DNA from: Brienomyrus brachyistius
Taxonomy: Eukaryota > Chordata > Actinopteri > Osteoglossiformes > Mormyridae
Direction of reading: 5' to 3'
DNA length: 64,000 bases
Assembly (NCBI RefSeq): GCF_023856365.1
Contig: NC_064555.1
Location: 22,197,254-22,261,253, forward strand
Part shown: piece after piece, positions 13,796 through 26,676 of the stretch
How positions within the stretch are numbered: the stretch's first letter is position 1
How the letters are laid out: every line of letters begins with the position of its first letter
Made by a program: the position numbers and the translations under genes
Notes under the pieces: generated by a model
Told to the model about the DNA's origin: nothing
The model's database searches: none
The model's input: the letters and a program-made list of their open reading frames with translations, nothing else

Positions 13796-14212
13796 CTAAC
13801 CCTCCTCCCTTAGGGTCATATCTGTAAATTCTACAGCCTGTTTGACGGGAGTGTTGTTGACAGCCAGTCGTCTTACTGATTTTTCATGGGAAATGGCAAC
13901 TAAGGTTTTGCTGGCCTGAAACTCTGAGTGATGGACGGCATCGACCAGGTACGACCGTGGTGGAAGAAGTGCCAATGCCGCTCTAAGATCCTGAGCAGAG
14001 CAGGCCAGCCGTTCTGAAGCTATTGATTGCTCATCCCTTAGATTGACGTTTGAGGGCCATTTCATCAAGCGCAGTCTGTCGAGAACCTCACAGATGGATT
14101 CTGGATTGGTCGCTGTACCTCGGGCCCTTATTATGCCTAAAAATAACTTTCTGCAACCAAAGTGATGTGATCTACTGAGCCGTGGAAAGAGCATGATGAG
14201 ATGATGAGTCAC
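13796..14212 (-). other. Unassigned 138-codon open frame
   Basis: A minus-strand frame of 138 codons with a balanced amino-acid composition, unlike the low-complexity frames nearby. Its second half (RLACSAQDLRAALALLPPR, then a stretch with VHHSEFQASKTLVAISHEK) looks protein-like. I do not recognise the family, and no splice context or neighbouring frame supports a gene. It may be a fragment of a transposable-element protein or chance. It lies antisense inside the ctdp1 intron. Confidence 0.2.
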
Positions 14213-14803
14213 CCTTTACTCTTCTCCCCATGTGGACTAATATATGTGTGTCCCATGTTAAGAAGACCCGGAAGTTCTCAAAGTCCGGACCGTGGTCAGG
14301 ATGTGGACCAAACCACAAGTTAGTCCAGACCTAGCCAGTAATGTACCTTATAACTCGTAAAAAAAAATCTAAAACGTAAAAAAAAATCTAAACTAGTACA
14401 AAAATACGAAGTTGAACCACCAAACTTCACACCCATAACTCGTCATAATCCCTCCCAATTAGTCGAAACGGTCAGAGGGCGTTAAAAAGGTTCCGTTTTT
14501 GTTATACGGTACAGTGCAGAAGTCTTGGGCAGCCAAGGAAAAATGTTTAAATGATCTTCATGTTGCTGTAAGACTATAATCAATACGTCTTTCAAATTGC
14601 GTTAGCTTAGCCGATTCAAAACCTCTGCCAAGGTCGGCTCAGTATTTGCAGCAATCATACAATACAGAAATGTTTTTTTTTTACTTTAAAACCAGCACAC
14701 CTTGTATAGCTAATCAATAAAAAATACTTTTTAAAACTTAATTTATTTCGATTGATTAAGGGAGATGGTGGTGAAATTTGTTAAATACATGAAATGGCTG
14801 AGG

Positions 14804-15168
14804 TGGGCAGCATGGTGTTGCAGTGGTTACAGCAAGAAGGTCCTGGGTTCGGTTCCCGGGGTCCGGCGTTGGACCTTAGTGTGTGGAGTTTGCAGACTTT
14901 CCCCGTGTTCACGTGGGTTTCGGGCAGGGTCTCTGGTTTCCTCCCACAGTCCAAAAGTGTGTGTGGTAGGTTAATTGGCGACACTAAGTTGGCCCCGTAA
15001 TTGTGTGTGTGTGTGTGTGCGTGTGTGTGCATGCGTGTGCGCCCTGCGGTGTGTTGGCAACTGCCCAGGGTTGGTTCCTGCCTGCGCCCCCTAGTTCCCG
15101 GGATAGACTTCCGTCCCCCCCTGCGACCCCAGTTGGGATTAAGTGGATCCGGTGATGGATGGATGGAA
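14804..15168 (+). mobile_element. tRNA-headed SINE-like repeat, family A variant (GGAT tail)
   Basis: The head 'ggcagcatggtgttgcagtgg' region carries an A-box-like element, followed by a B-box-like 'gggttcggttccc'. The body has 'gtgtggagtttgcagac' and 'tttcctcccacagtccaaaa', and the end is (GGAT)n. An internal (GT)n tract lies at 15001-15030. It diverges from the other family A copies in its 3' half and may be a separate subfamily. Confidence 0.7.
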
Positions 15169-17224
15169 TGGCTGAGGTGCCCCTGTGGAGAGGTTTGGGA
15201 ATTGAAGCGGCGTTCATCCAGCCATCTAACAAGATATCAGTAACTAATGGGAGAAAATTTATACTAGTCCTTGATTGTGTTATTCTCTATTTGTGTATGT
15301 TCAAATACTAAATTGTGTTTTTGTTCTGAGCAAATGTGCACTTACTACACAGACAAATAGCTTTAAACATTTCATTGACTGCCTAAGACTTTTGCACAGT
15401 ACTGGGTATCGACGTCTGTATCGCTATTGTCAATTCATTAAAGTTCATGAAATGCTGTTTTACCTTTGACTTTGAAGAAAAATCTTTGATAAGAAAGTTT
15501 GAGAGCCAGTGCCCTAAAGGTTTTACAGATTGTTTACTGAGGTTCAGGGTTCCACTAACTCCGTTCCATCATTTTGATCCACTCAAAGTTACCCAGATCA
15601 CTCTCTTCATCCTTTGGTGAAGTCCACCTACACTGGTGTGATGAACATTCCAGCGCAGCTTGTCCCAAACAGCTACACTTCATGGTGGATGATGTTCTGA
15701 ATATTACCAATGCTACCCAAACCCTAAAGACGCGGTCCTGGGTGGATGGATATTTATGGATTAAATACCATATTACTGTTGCTACATGAGTATTTCATTG
15801 GAAACGCTGTGTATATAATGTACTTTTTTCTTCAAAGACTTATGAAGCAGATCTGTGTTTAGCAGTCCATGAAGACAAAGCGCCTCATTTTGTATATGTA
15901 CATAGCATGCAACATTTGTAAGAAGCTGCAACTGCATCAAGTATTTCCAGAAGCTGTTAGTGAAAAGGCCTGATTTACCATAACAAATGTTACGTAATTA
16001 CCATCAGGAATTGTCTAGTTATTTTCCTTAAAAAAATCCATGTAGAGATGTCGCACTCAGATTAACATGCAGGATAATGGCTGTAATTCTCACCTGAGGC
16101 ATTAAAATGGTTTAATTGGCATTAATGAAAGTTTTGACACACAAATACAGACATAATGCAGAGTTAACCCGAAGCAAACACTTCATCCTTGTTTTTCTCA
16201 TTGGCTGCCTATTGAGACGAGATCGCCTTCACGGAGATGACCAGCGTTTGAGCGAAAACAAATCTGGTACCAGCTGTTTGCTGTGGCTCGGGGCAGGGTA
16301 CCGACCCGGCTGTGTCCTTGGGGGTTTCCTGACCCTAGACGCTCGTGCGATGTCTTTTAACAGCTCTTGCTCCACTATGCTGTGGTTGTGACGAGCTCTC
16401 AGCAAATTGCTTTGGGCAGGTTTGTTGAAGTGGTCGATCTCAGTCACGTCTGTTATGGCCACTCCGTTCTGCAGTGGTGTCGCTGGAGGTGTTTTGGGTG
16501 TCGGCGGTTGAGTGGAGTGCAGTGTAACTCATGACGACGTCTGTAATGGTACATTATCCTGTTTTCCAGATGTTATACAGGCAGCGGCGCCTTCTATGTG
16601 CGGCCAGGATGCACTCGCACCTTCAGAAACCCGTAAGCCAGGGCAACATGTGCACACAAAACGTCGGGTCAGTGTGATGGAGGAACCACACTGTTGTGTA
16701 ATCTGTTCTGGTGTCTCCAGCCTGGGTAGCCTGCTTGTGGTCGTCCCGTCTAGTGTAGATGGTGCACGCCAGGGATTTCACTCAGTGGGACAGTGTAATT
16801 ACCCCCCCCCCCCCCCCCATAACGAACTGAGCCTGAACAGTACAATGGAATGCTGAGTTCTTCTGGAGCTGCAGGCGTGGTGGAGGTGCCCCGCAGACGG
16901 AGAGCCGAGAGGGCGCTCGCACTCAAACCCAGCTGACAGGACAGGTCTGAGCGGGCTCTCATTAACTAGTCACAGAGGGGTAATTAACGAGCTCAGGAAT
17001 GATAGATCAAAAGAGTGCTGGGGAGCACGTCTCCAAGTTCTGCTCCAAGGTGTGCCCTCATTTTATGGCTGCTGCCCGCTGAGAAGATCCCTTCGCTGTA
17101 CCTTGTAATATAACAACCCTGACTTCTGTAATTGCCTGTTAAACACCGTCTCCTGTAACATTGGTCAGGCAATGCGATGCCGTACTCTTAGGTTATTATA
17201 AAGTGGAAGTAAATAAGGAAAAGT

Positions 17225-17430
17225 AATTGATCTACTGGCATCCTGTTCAGCCTTCTGCCCTATGCTGCCTGGGTTAGGCTCAAGGCCCTCTATGCAAGCC
17301 TGTCCAGGACAAGCTGATTGATGGATGAGTGGTTGGATGGATGGATGAGTGGTTGGATAGATGGATGGATGGATGGATGGATGAGTGGTTGGATGGATGG
17401 ACAGACGGCGGGGCGGACAGATGGATAAAA
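17225..17430 (+). repeat. SINE tail fragment followed by (GGAT)n microsatellite
   Basis: A SINE-like 3' fragment ('ggcatcctgttcagccttct', 'tgcctgggttaggct') runs into an imperfect GGAT/GAGT array from about 17316 to 17405. Translations rich in HPSI/HPST here come from this microsatellite. Confidence 0.7.
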
Positions 17431-17465
17431 TGATGTTATTTGGTTTTGGTTTTTGGTTTCTATTT

Positions 17466-17600
17466 GGGACGTCCATTCAGTTTGTCCCATTCAGGGTCGC
17501 GGGGGGTCTAGAGCCTATCCCAGAGGCTATGAGTGCAAGGCATGGAACAACCCAGGATGGGGGGCCAACCCATTGCAGGGCACACTCACACACTACAAGT
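17466..17600 (-). mobile_element. SINE family A, truncated
   Basis: The plus strand reads 'gggtcgcggggggtctagag', 'cctatcccagaggctatgag', 'aacccaggatggggggccaa' and 'gcagggcacactcacacac', the reverse complement of the 3' half of family A. The tRNA-like head is absent. Confidence 0.75.
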
Positions 17601-20266
17601 TGATGGAGCATGGATGGCTGGATGGGTGGGTGGATGCATTGGGCAGATAAAACAATGTTATTTGCTTTTGGTTTGCAGTCTTTGTATGGGACAGTGATCT
17701 GATTATTCAGTGGCCAAATGGTACAGCAACTGCTGCTGCACGATATCACAGTTATCGTCAACCAGCGTGTGAAATAACTTAGTGGTGCTGCGGCGACTTA
17801 TCAACCGACACAAAGCAGTGCCGACAAATTGCGACGTGATTAGCGCATGCACACAATATGACGCAGCCCTGTTCACATGCAGTTATATGTTCCTTAAACA
17901 GCTGGAGACTTTTTGAACTCGGTTTCTCCTTCTACAGTGAATATGGGGATAAAATCCGCAGTGGTGTTTTGCCAGCCTTTCACCTAAGTCATCTGTGACC
18001 CGTCAGGATGTAGGCCACGTCCACTGGTGCTCTCCCAGTCCCAGCAACCCTGTTGTAAATTTGCTGGTTTCTCTCCAGTTCAGTGCCCTGTGTTATGTTT
18101 GATTCATTCATGGAAATATTGATCGATGAAACTCAGGATCACACGCTCGACGCTTTGGGAAGGCCTCCATTCCCGCTTTACCTCTTCCCGCTGTCTGTTA
18201 AAGTGCATAAAAGTAAGTGATGCAAACATTACTTTGTTATATGTATCTTTTCTCTCCATGAAGTCCATCTCTGCCTGAATTATACAGAAGTTATCGATTA
18301 GCTACCATCTTCTATGTGCCTTTGGTATCGCTCTCTGTATCTTTTCTGGCCCAAGGCCCTGCTATCTGCGGAGATTATGGGAGGATAAATCTGCAATCCA
18401 CCATAAAGACGAATTTAAACAATGCGCTTGTTTCAGCAGAGGGCACAGCCATCCGCACTGATGCGAAACCCTTCGTGGCATTCCGAAGAACCAACGTCTC
18501 TGTATTTCAGCGTTTCGGTTCGTGTAGCTTAGCCAACTTTGTTTTTCCGTTGGCCTAAAGCAGGAAAGAGATTAAAGGAAAATTGTTTTAAAAATTGACA
18601 ACCTGCCCTATAAGTTTACATACTTTATATTAAGCTTCAATTCCCCGAAGGCCTTCTTGAACGGGGCTTTCCATGCACCAAAGGTTTAAACCGGGCCTTT
18701 CATCCTGCAAATTTAATACTGGAATTTTTCACGCTATAATTTCCAGAAAACTTTTCTGCAGACTTTTCGGGCGTCTCTCAGTTGCTTGTCTCTAATATGA
18801 TGCCAATTTAAAGGTCCTCTCCCGTCATTTAATAACTGACCAAAAAGAAGAAGACATTTTATCAAGAAGATTTCTCATCAAAGTTGTCAATAAACACAAA
18901 AGAAAAACGTAAATTTCTCTAGAAATCTTCTACAGGGCAGCAAGAAAATGCGTCCGATAATATTAAATATTCATTGTTGTGCTGCTCATTAGCGGAGTGA
19001 CAGATGGCGTCTTGGGGTCTGTTAAAATGAGGTCGACCCCTGGCATCTAGAGGTGACCCCTGATCCAGCCACATACTGGCATTTCACAGACATCGGCGGT
19101 GATTTAATCAGCCGTCCTACAAGTATGTTATGAATCACTGTCTACCCTCATGGCCTCCATTTGATCCATTGTGCCATGTTGCTGCTCGTAGCAAAACAGG
19201 CACTTGGAAGATGTACATTTAAGACCCGCAAAGTAAATAAGGCACGAGGGATTCAGATACTGAGAGCTTCTCCAGGCTGGTTTAAAGATTGATGCAGATA
19301 CTGTCTATCCAGCATGGATTCCGGTTGAAAACCTTAAATAGCCCATACTTTCGTATCCTCTTTTATTGCTCCTTGTTATACCGCAGTAACCTCTGGCGTA
19401 GGCAGATTTAGAATAGTTATTTTTATTTTTAACGAAGTCCTTCAGAATTGGAGAACTGCGGTCCTTCGGATAGCTAACCGGTCGATAGATTTATGGAATT
19501 ATGTTTATTAGCATAACGGTGATTATCATTAGCGTCCCTGTTAAGGATGCTGTGCGTTTCTCTCCAGAAGCCCGTTTGCTCTTGGCTCGTGTTGCGATGC
19601 TTGATCCGTTCTGAATGCAGGTCTCCTGCGGAGGGTTTCCGACGCATTTCCGCGGCACGCTGACGCCTTGTTCCACCGCTGATATGACGGCTGAGCCAAT
19701 AGGGGCTTCTGCAGTGGGTGGTTTCACCCCCCCCCCCCCGTGTCTGTTCTCCCGGTTTGCATATCATTCCTTCCATTTACACTGAAGCAAACTTCAGCTT
19801 TTACCCCACTGGAGGGGAACTATTTCCCTTCCTGGAATCTCCTGCATTGAACGCCCTTTTAAACAGATGGTAGAGGAAGCCAGTCACTATATTTTAATAT
19901 TTATATTTAATGAACTATGGAAGTTGGAGTCACATGGTCTGTCTGTACCTGATCATATAATCTGGTTGAGGAAGCTGGCCGATCCAGTGCTAACTGCGGA
20001 GGTACATGTGTAAACGGCAGTCACAGTCTCTCTTGTGGAATAAAACATTCATTGAGCTTTTTTTTTCCCCATACTGCATTTGCTGCAGCTGTATTTTAGG
20101 GCGCAGTTAAGAAAATAGCCGTTCACTCTTGCTCTGTGCAGTGAACCAGTTCTAATTATTTGTTATCTAGTTATTATTTTTTATAACTTTCTTTTCATCT
20201 GCATTTCAGTGCAGTGCATTCTCAACTGTGTCTAGGAAATGGCTTTTTTATTGATAAAGATGATGG

Positions 20267-20298
20267 TTTTTTTTTTTTTTTTTGGGGGGGGGGGGGGG
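20267..20298 (+). repeat. T17-G15 homopolymer junction
   Basis: Seventeen T followed directly by fifteen G. A translated run of prolines and lysines on the other strand is an artefact of this tract. Confidence 0.95.
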
Positions 20299-23200
20299 AT
20301 CCAAACCAGAGGTTCCTTCTCTGACCACGTGAGTCAGGCTGTCCGTCCATGATAGATTGAAGCCCCTCTGATCTGCGCTTCTCTTTTCCAGTTGTAGGAA
20401 GGGGAGGGTGATAATCACACTTGTGTTGGGTCCCGATAAGAGCAGCAGGCCTCTGTAAAACACCCGGGATCTCTGCTGTCAAACTCATAGCCCTTATCCC
20501 CGGCACTGGGGCGGACGGGAAGGCGTGGGAAGCTGGCTGGAAGCGGCTCGTCCTGCACTGAGGCCCCATGATGTTCCTTTAACGGGGAAGCAGGATTTAT
20601 ATCGAGACGCTGAAGCAGTGCTAGGATGAGGTGCTTTTTTACACCCTGCCCCACCCCCCCACCGGGTGATCAAACGGCATCAGTGGTGAAGAACCGCCAC
20701 CTCGCTGCGATCAAGCTCAGTGGTAGATGTCAGTGCCGGTTTGAGCAAAGACCTCCATGTAAACATGACCCCCCAACTCCAGCTTCCCCGCTGCTCACCC
20801 TGATTCCCCCTACTAGCCGCCCGCGCTAATTGCAGTGTTCTGCACTGCACATAAAACATACCTGTCAGCTGCATTTTCATAGCTGAGCCCAAATACTCCT
20901 ACAGATGATTAATATATTTAGCTGCATAGCTAACAAGTAGCACGCATGGCTAGGTTCTGCAAGCATACCGTGACCGCAGATGCAGTGACGGTCTACTTGT
21001 AAGGCATAACGGGTCCATGTCTTACGATGTCTTGTAATGTGTTAAAACCTCATACAGTGCTGCATTGCTGACTGCGTCAGGTTGCTCCAAAACGAGGCAG
21101 TAAATCCTGACTCTCTTAAGCAGCTGTAGAAGGTTTCTCTCCCTTGGTCTTCACTGTGATAATCCTGCCTTGTTCTTCAGCTACACGCCTGGCCATGAGC
21201 CTCTCTGCAGGATTTAAAGGCGCACGGTTCACCAGTCACATGTGTTGAGCTCAGAGTGCATCTATGGCCTTACAACCTATATGTCAACATACGTTTGCTG
21301 CTGTGATGTGTCCTGTGGTGTGATTACATTGTGATATGATATTTTACCCATAGGGGGCGATCCCGCCCCTCAGAATAGATAATGTTTTTTGGCTCCCTGG
21401 TGGAGAGGTGATCTTAATTTAAAGAGGCCCCTCTTTAGCCATCCCTGTCCATGCCAGACTGTCTGATGTGATCTGCATGGATGAGGTCGAGTCGGTTTTT
21501 TCCATAGTTTCTCTGACTCTCATACAATTTTTGTAACTGAGGCTACCTACCTGGGGAGATGAGTGAATGGATGGATGGATGAACAAATTAATTGATGAAT
21601 GAATGTTACATTTATATGGCGTTTTACAGAACGATCGGGGAATTATAGAGTCATTCTGCACCAGTCCCTTCACCACACAGTAGCTAAGGTGGTGGAGGGG
21701 CTGGAGAGAATTCACCAATTAGATATAGGGGATGATTAGGAGGCCTGATTTGAAAGGGCCAAAGCAGGTGTCCCTCACTTCTCCTAATCAGCTTATCAAG
21801 GTTTGTAGCTGGAATGTTTTGCCCCCAGAGCCTATCCTCAGGAGAACATCTACAGAAACACCCCCAAAAAGAGGCAGACCAGCACCCCCAGGGCTGGAGA
21901 CGTAGCCGTGGGACCTGTCCGCTGTGTCCCTATGTTTAGAACAGCGTTACTGGGACACAGAATGAAGCCTACGGCCATTATACAAAGAAAAGGTTTCTTT
22001 AATTCATGCTGGTCCCCCAGCTCACCACCTCCACCCCACCTATAAGCCCCTGCTGAGAGCTCAGAGCACAAGCCCGGGGGGGGTGCGATTGAGGTTTTTA
22101 AGGCTATTTTTTGCACGATTTCCCTGCCAGCGCTCCCTGTGGTGTCTGGCGTCCGCTCAAGGCTGTTTCTGCAGCAGTGGGCTTCATAGCCGGTCCGCCT
22201 GAATCATTAGCATAATCATCTGTCGAGCTTTAGCCGCGGTATGCTAATGGTAGCGTTTCAGTGCAAGCGCCAGACTTCCTGTGTTGTTTATTGCTCATAA
22301 TTACTCAGTGCAGTGATTTTTCTTTTTTCCTCCTCCTTTTTTTTTTATTTTGGTCTTTTGGCTTGACCTCAACAGTTGGCTTCTTGGTGTTTTTCCACAC
22401 AGTCAGTGATGTCGTGCCAATCAATTTCCGTAGGCACATTCCTACCCAATATTTTGTAACACCAATAACTTGCCTAAATTGACAGTGAATAACAGGTCGT
22501 TGAGCTTGCAGTGAACTTGCAGCCGGGTTAGTCTGGCCAATGAGTGAGCTTCCTCCGTCAGATGACATCTCTTAATCCCCTCCCCCCCGAGCGTCGTCAT
22601 TCCCGTCGTCTTCCGATAGCGCTACACCTCATCAATGAGTAGTTGCGTAAAGTTTTAAGGACACTAATATCTGCGTATGTGTATTTTTTATGTCTTGTGT
22701 GGTCTTCAGACGATGCCTACCCACAAATTTGATTTGCAGACCAGCACTGCACTGCATGCAGTGGTGCCACACCACCTTAATCAGCATTGAACAGTATCCT
22801 CCAGGTGTTTAGTAGCCACTGTCCCCTGCCGCCGCTCGCCGTATGGAGACATCTTCACCCCTTAAATACGGTCTTAATATGTTTTACAGCTTCGTTAAAT
22901 GTGCCGCCGCAACATCTTCCCGGTTCAACATCCTCCGTTTCGACAGGAGATATTAAAAATACTCGACCTGTGTTTATTACTTTATTACCTCGTAAAACAT
23001 CTCGAGTAATGGGACAAGACGCCTCTTAATCACATTTGGCTGTTGCCCTGCCCTCTTGGGTAATGGAGAGGAATCACAGCGGTGGCCGGCTGCAGAGCCA
23101 TTCCAGAAGGCCTTTCGGGGAGTGTGGTCCGGTGGTTCCGCCTGGTCACAGGATGCCCGGGTGTACTACCGGGTCGGGGTCAGCTTGGGCATCTTATCGA

Positions 23201-24939
23201 CGCCAGATGGCCCGAATCCAGAAGCCACTCTGGGTGGGATTCAAGCAGAATGTGGAGCAGATTCTCTTCATATTTAATTTGGTTAATAAAGACCAGCAGT
23301 GGCGTGACTATATGAAGGAGAGAAAACGACATTTGTGAAATTACATTGCAGGTTTCCATGATATACCCCGGACCCGTCGCCTCCATCCTCTTAGTAATTT
23401 TTTCTATAATTGTTTCTCTTCATGTTGGTGTTTTTCTTCACGGGTCGTTGATCCAGTAGATGTGTGGATCATGTATCAGCGGTAAAATAAAAGGCAATGT
23501 ATTTAATGGATTCTGAGACTAAAATGCAAATGAAGGGCTTTTCCGATTGGTCCGTTATCTTCATATAGCCAGTCTTGATATGCAGCTCCTCCTACAGACT
23601 TCCTGCACTGCGTGTGTTTGGCTGCTTGCGATGTGGAGCTTGCATGGTACTTGTCTGCTTCTGGACTGTTTCTGCTGTTGAGTTTTGGCTTTAGCACGTG
23701 CAGCTCTGGTTAACATGGACTCTAAAAGAACCAAAGTCTGCCATGGTATTTACCTTAAGTAGACGTTGTTTTTGTAGCTGGGAGATCTGCTGTTCTGCTC
23801 TGCTCCATGTGCCCGTAATGCGCAGTCCAGCTGAAGAGTGATTCACGACCGATGAAATTACCACTATTTGCCAGCCGAGGGCCCAGTATTTGTTTGTGCC
23901 AGTGAGAATGGTGCCGATGGCGGGATTCCTAGCTCTGTTTCACAAGTGTTAGTGAATGTTATCTCTTGGACGGAGCCTTGAAAATGGAAGAAAGAGAAAG
24001 GAATGGGGCTATATGAAGGATTGCACTTGAAACCATGATAGCCCTCTTTCATCCAGACGACTCGGGTTTTCATACGAAACCCTGAAAGTTGCCTCTGACG
24101 GGACAACTGATTAGCAAGGAGCTTCTGCTCGGTGAAGCGGGCGGCGCTGTGGGCTGCACCAACCAGCCTGATTAACACAGCCTAACGAGCACCACTGAGA
24201 GGACTCCGGCAAGCATGTTTACGGGGTCGCTACCGTTAGACCTCCACCTGTGAGGTGTCCCTCCTGAGGGTTCAAATAGGAGTACAATTTTAGGTCGTCC
24301 CCCCCCACCCCACCAAACATTAATGGTACGTCTCTTCATAAGGCAGCTTCACTTCTGCAGTCAGTCACTGTAATCTACACTGGACTTGTGATGAATGCTG
24401 GGCAGGTCTGCTGCTCACGTCTGTCATAAATGCAGGACGCGACCGGCCAGACCAAAGGCTGGAATACAGGGAGCGGCCGGGAATCCAGCAGCACATTATT
24501 ACACAGAGATGCACCAGCCCTCTGAATACCGAACGCGGCTCGTTTTGGTTGGACAAACTCAGACCAGCAGTTAGGATTTTTTTCCCCCCTTCCTGTATGA
24601 AATGTATATTTTTATATATTTAACTGTCTAAATGCGCTTTAATAAAGCGGATAAACTTTGCAGTCTGTTCAGTCGGCGTTTGGATTTCCTAATCTGAAGG
24701 TTTCGATCATTTAAAAGAGGATAATCCATTGTTTGTTGTGCTTCATTTAGTGTTTGTGGAACAGAGCATCCTTCATGTGATCAGTCTTTTCACACTTACT
24801 ACCGTATTTAATCGTGAAACACAAAGCTGGCCTTTGATAGGAGGGATGATAGGAGGTGTGTTCGGCCATGCCGGACAGGAGCCTGTTCTCCGGTGTCTTG
24901 GAGTTTATGGGGCCTTCAACCTGTGTGTGTCTGTCGCAG

Positions 24940-25111
24940 GGGTCAGAAACGCAAGCTGGACGACAACGACGACGGAGACGGTAACCAGGACGACGGCGCC
25001 GATTCCTCCAGCGAGTCCAGTAAGGAGTCGAACGAGGATGAGGAGGGCAGCAGCTCCGAGGCGGACGAGATGGCCGCTGCCCTGGAGGCCGAACTCAATG
25101 ACTTTATGTGA
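24940..25111 (+). CDS. ctdp1: ctdp1 terminal coding exon: RNA polymerase II CTD phosphatase FCP1, C-terminus
   Basis: FCP1 dephosphorylates the C-terminal repeat of the largest RNA polymerase II subunit in the nucleus, recycling the polymerase. Only the last exon is here. It follows a pyrimidine-containing acceptor (ctgtcgcag, ending 24939); its first base completes a codon, then GQKRKLDD opens 56 codons to TGA at 25109-25111. The protein is acidic and serine-rich (SSSESSKESNEDEEGSSSEAD) and ends in DEMAAALEAELNDFM. This matches, from memory, the vertebrate FCP1 C-terminus, which ends in an amphipathic helix like ADEMAKALEAELNDLM and is known to bind the winged-helix domain of the TFIIF subunit RAP74. 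The serine/acidic stretch has casein kinase 2-like sites. The phosphatase (DxDxT) and BRCT domains must lie in exons upstream of the window. kcng2 follows about 25 kb downstream, as in the human locus. Confidence 0.9.
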
Positions 25112-25309
25112 CGCGGCCGGGGATATAAACGCGCTTTTCTGCCTGAGGCAATCGTATGTTCAACCAGAATGTTCCGGGGGGGTGAGGGGCTGAAGGGGGG
25201 CCCAGAGGGGCCGAAAATGCGTGTATAAATAGTTATGCAGCTATAATAGACGATTTTAGGGGTAAAAGAGTAATTATTGAAACACAGCGGTGTTAATGTT
25301 TTATTGTGT

Positions 25310-25315
25310 AATAAA
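25310..25315 (+). terminator. ctdp1: Proximal polyadenylation signal of ctdp1
   Basis: AATAAA about 200 bp after the stop codon, followed by a GT-rich stretch ('gtagagggaagtttgtgg'). Confidence 0.5.
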
Positions 25316-26131
25316 AAGTAGAGGGAAGTTTGTGGATTTCTTTCGTGTTGTTTCAGTTATGATTTTTATATAAGTATAAATATATGTAAAGAAAAAACGA
25401 TTGGTTGAATATGCCAAAGAGTTGAAATGGGCACGTCTGAGCCTGCAGATACATCTATGTACTTAACCAGCTTCATTTTCTCTTCTTGTGATTATATTTT
25501 CTTTATATAAAAAAACACTCGATTTACCAGCAGTGAAACTATGACGCCTGAATGTGTTGAATTAAGAATTTTTCTGTCCTTTACCTTAAGCAGACCTCAA
25601 GAGCCTCTTGAGTAAGAATGAAATTAACTAATGGAAGGAGGGAAACTCTGCGTTTCAGACTTCTGTGTTAAACTAACGCTGTCCTCACCTAACTGCGGGG
25701 GGGGAGTCAATGGGTACAATCTGACTGACAGGTGGGTCCTGTGTTCTGGTGCATTTCCAGCCGTTATCTGTAGACCCGATGCTCTGTGCCCCCCCACCCC
25801 GGCCCCCCTGGATGATCTCGACGGCTGTCCAGCCTGAGGGGTTTCCCGCTCTGTATGGGGGGTGGGACGAGCGGGTTTTTGGGCCGTTTCAGGTATTTGT
25901 CATGCTGTGCTGTGACTCCCGGTCGCCGTGGCACGTCGCTGTGTGACCGTCAGCTTCCGACGATTCGTGGTCTCGGCCACCTCACATTTTGTTTGACCCC
26001 AACCCCCCATCTTTTTTTTTTTTGTCTCTCTGTTTTTTAGTGCCGTGTTTACTTTTAATGAGAAAACTAATGTGAAGTTTTTTTGTATATTCTATTTCAT
26101 ACTTGACAAGAGATAAAGATTCTTTTCATTT

Positions 26132-26137
26132 AATAAA
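26132..26137 (+). terminator. ctdp1: Distal polyadenylation signal of ctdp1
   Basis: AATAAA followed by a T-rich run (gatttgttttttaaaatctg), a classic downstream element. It is about 1.0 kb beyond the stop codon. Confidence 0.5.
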
Positions 26138-26676
26138 GATTTGTTTTTTAAAATCTGCTGCTTTCCTGGAGGGTTAAATCATGAGGAGAGAATAGCTGCT
26201 GTACATGTACGCAGGATGAATCCGTTGTCTACCTGTCAGTGAAACCCAGCTATGAACTTCGTCCCCTGCTAATTAGAGTTTTAAGTAGGTACGGCTTTTA
26301 TTTACCTGAGGATAAATCAGATGTTTCCATGTCCTTTTCCACATGAAGATACTAGTGTCACCTTTTTGTACGAAAAAGCTTCTCAGCTTTCCTTTGCATC
26401 ACATTTAAAGTAAACAGTTTCTTTAAATACAAGTAAGCAATATGTATTTTGAAATTTTTGCTTGTGGTAACAGACTACCCATAAAAGCTACTTATCACTG
26501 TTTGTTACACTGTTTGTCCTTGTATTGAGGAAATTGGCTATGCAGTAACATTGTTTAATTATTGATGCAGAAATATTCTCCATGGTTTCTCTGTACTCAG
26601 GAGATGGTGCCAAACGTACTTTATCAGCTGTGGTGAAGACAAGCATCCATGTTGTGAGAGAATTATTTTACCAAGT

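Larger units (their letters stand above)
1..24939 (+). other. ctdp1: Partial large intron of ctdp1, no other exon recognised
   Basis: The sequence up to the acceptor at 24937-24939 (CAG) has no segment I can match to FCP1 or to any other protein. Open frames here are short, lack codon-like structure and overlap low-complexity tracts. I read it as intron preceding the terminal ctdp1 exon, but an earlier short ctdp1 exon could be hidden in it. It contains foldback repeats, SINE copies, a hAT-like remnant, short tandem repeats and several poly-C/poly-G tracts, listed separately. Stretches not listed (for example 1-2300, 8030-10290, 10360-13790, 15170-17220, 17600-20260 and 20300-24900) show nothing recognisable beyond AT-rich unique-looking DNA. 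Confidence 0.6.
25112..26155 (+). other. ctdp1: ctdp1 3' UTR (probable extent)
   Basis: Non-coding sequence after the ctdp1 stop, AT-rich at first. It contains two AATAAA signals, at 25310 and 26132, so short and long 3' UTR forms of about 0.2 and 1.0 kb are possible. Confidence 0.5.

Noticed and set aside
23036..23340. GC-rich stretch with three overlapping plus-strand frames, considered as an earlier ctdp1 exon
   Set aside because: None of the frames resembles FCP1, and no convincing acceptor-donor pair bounds it.
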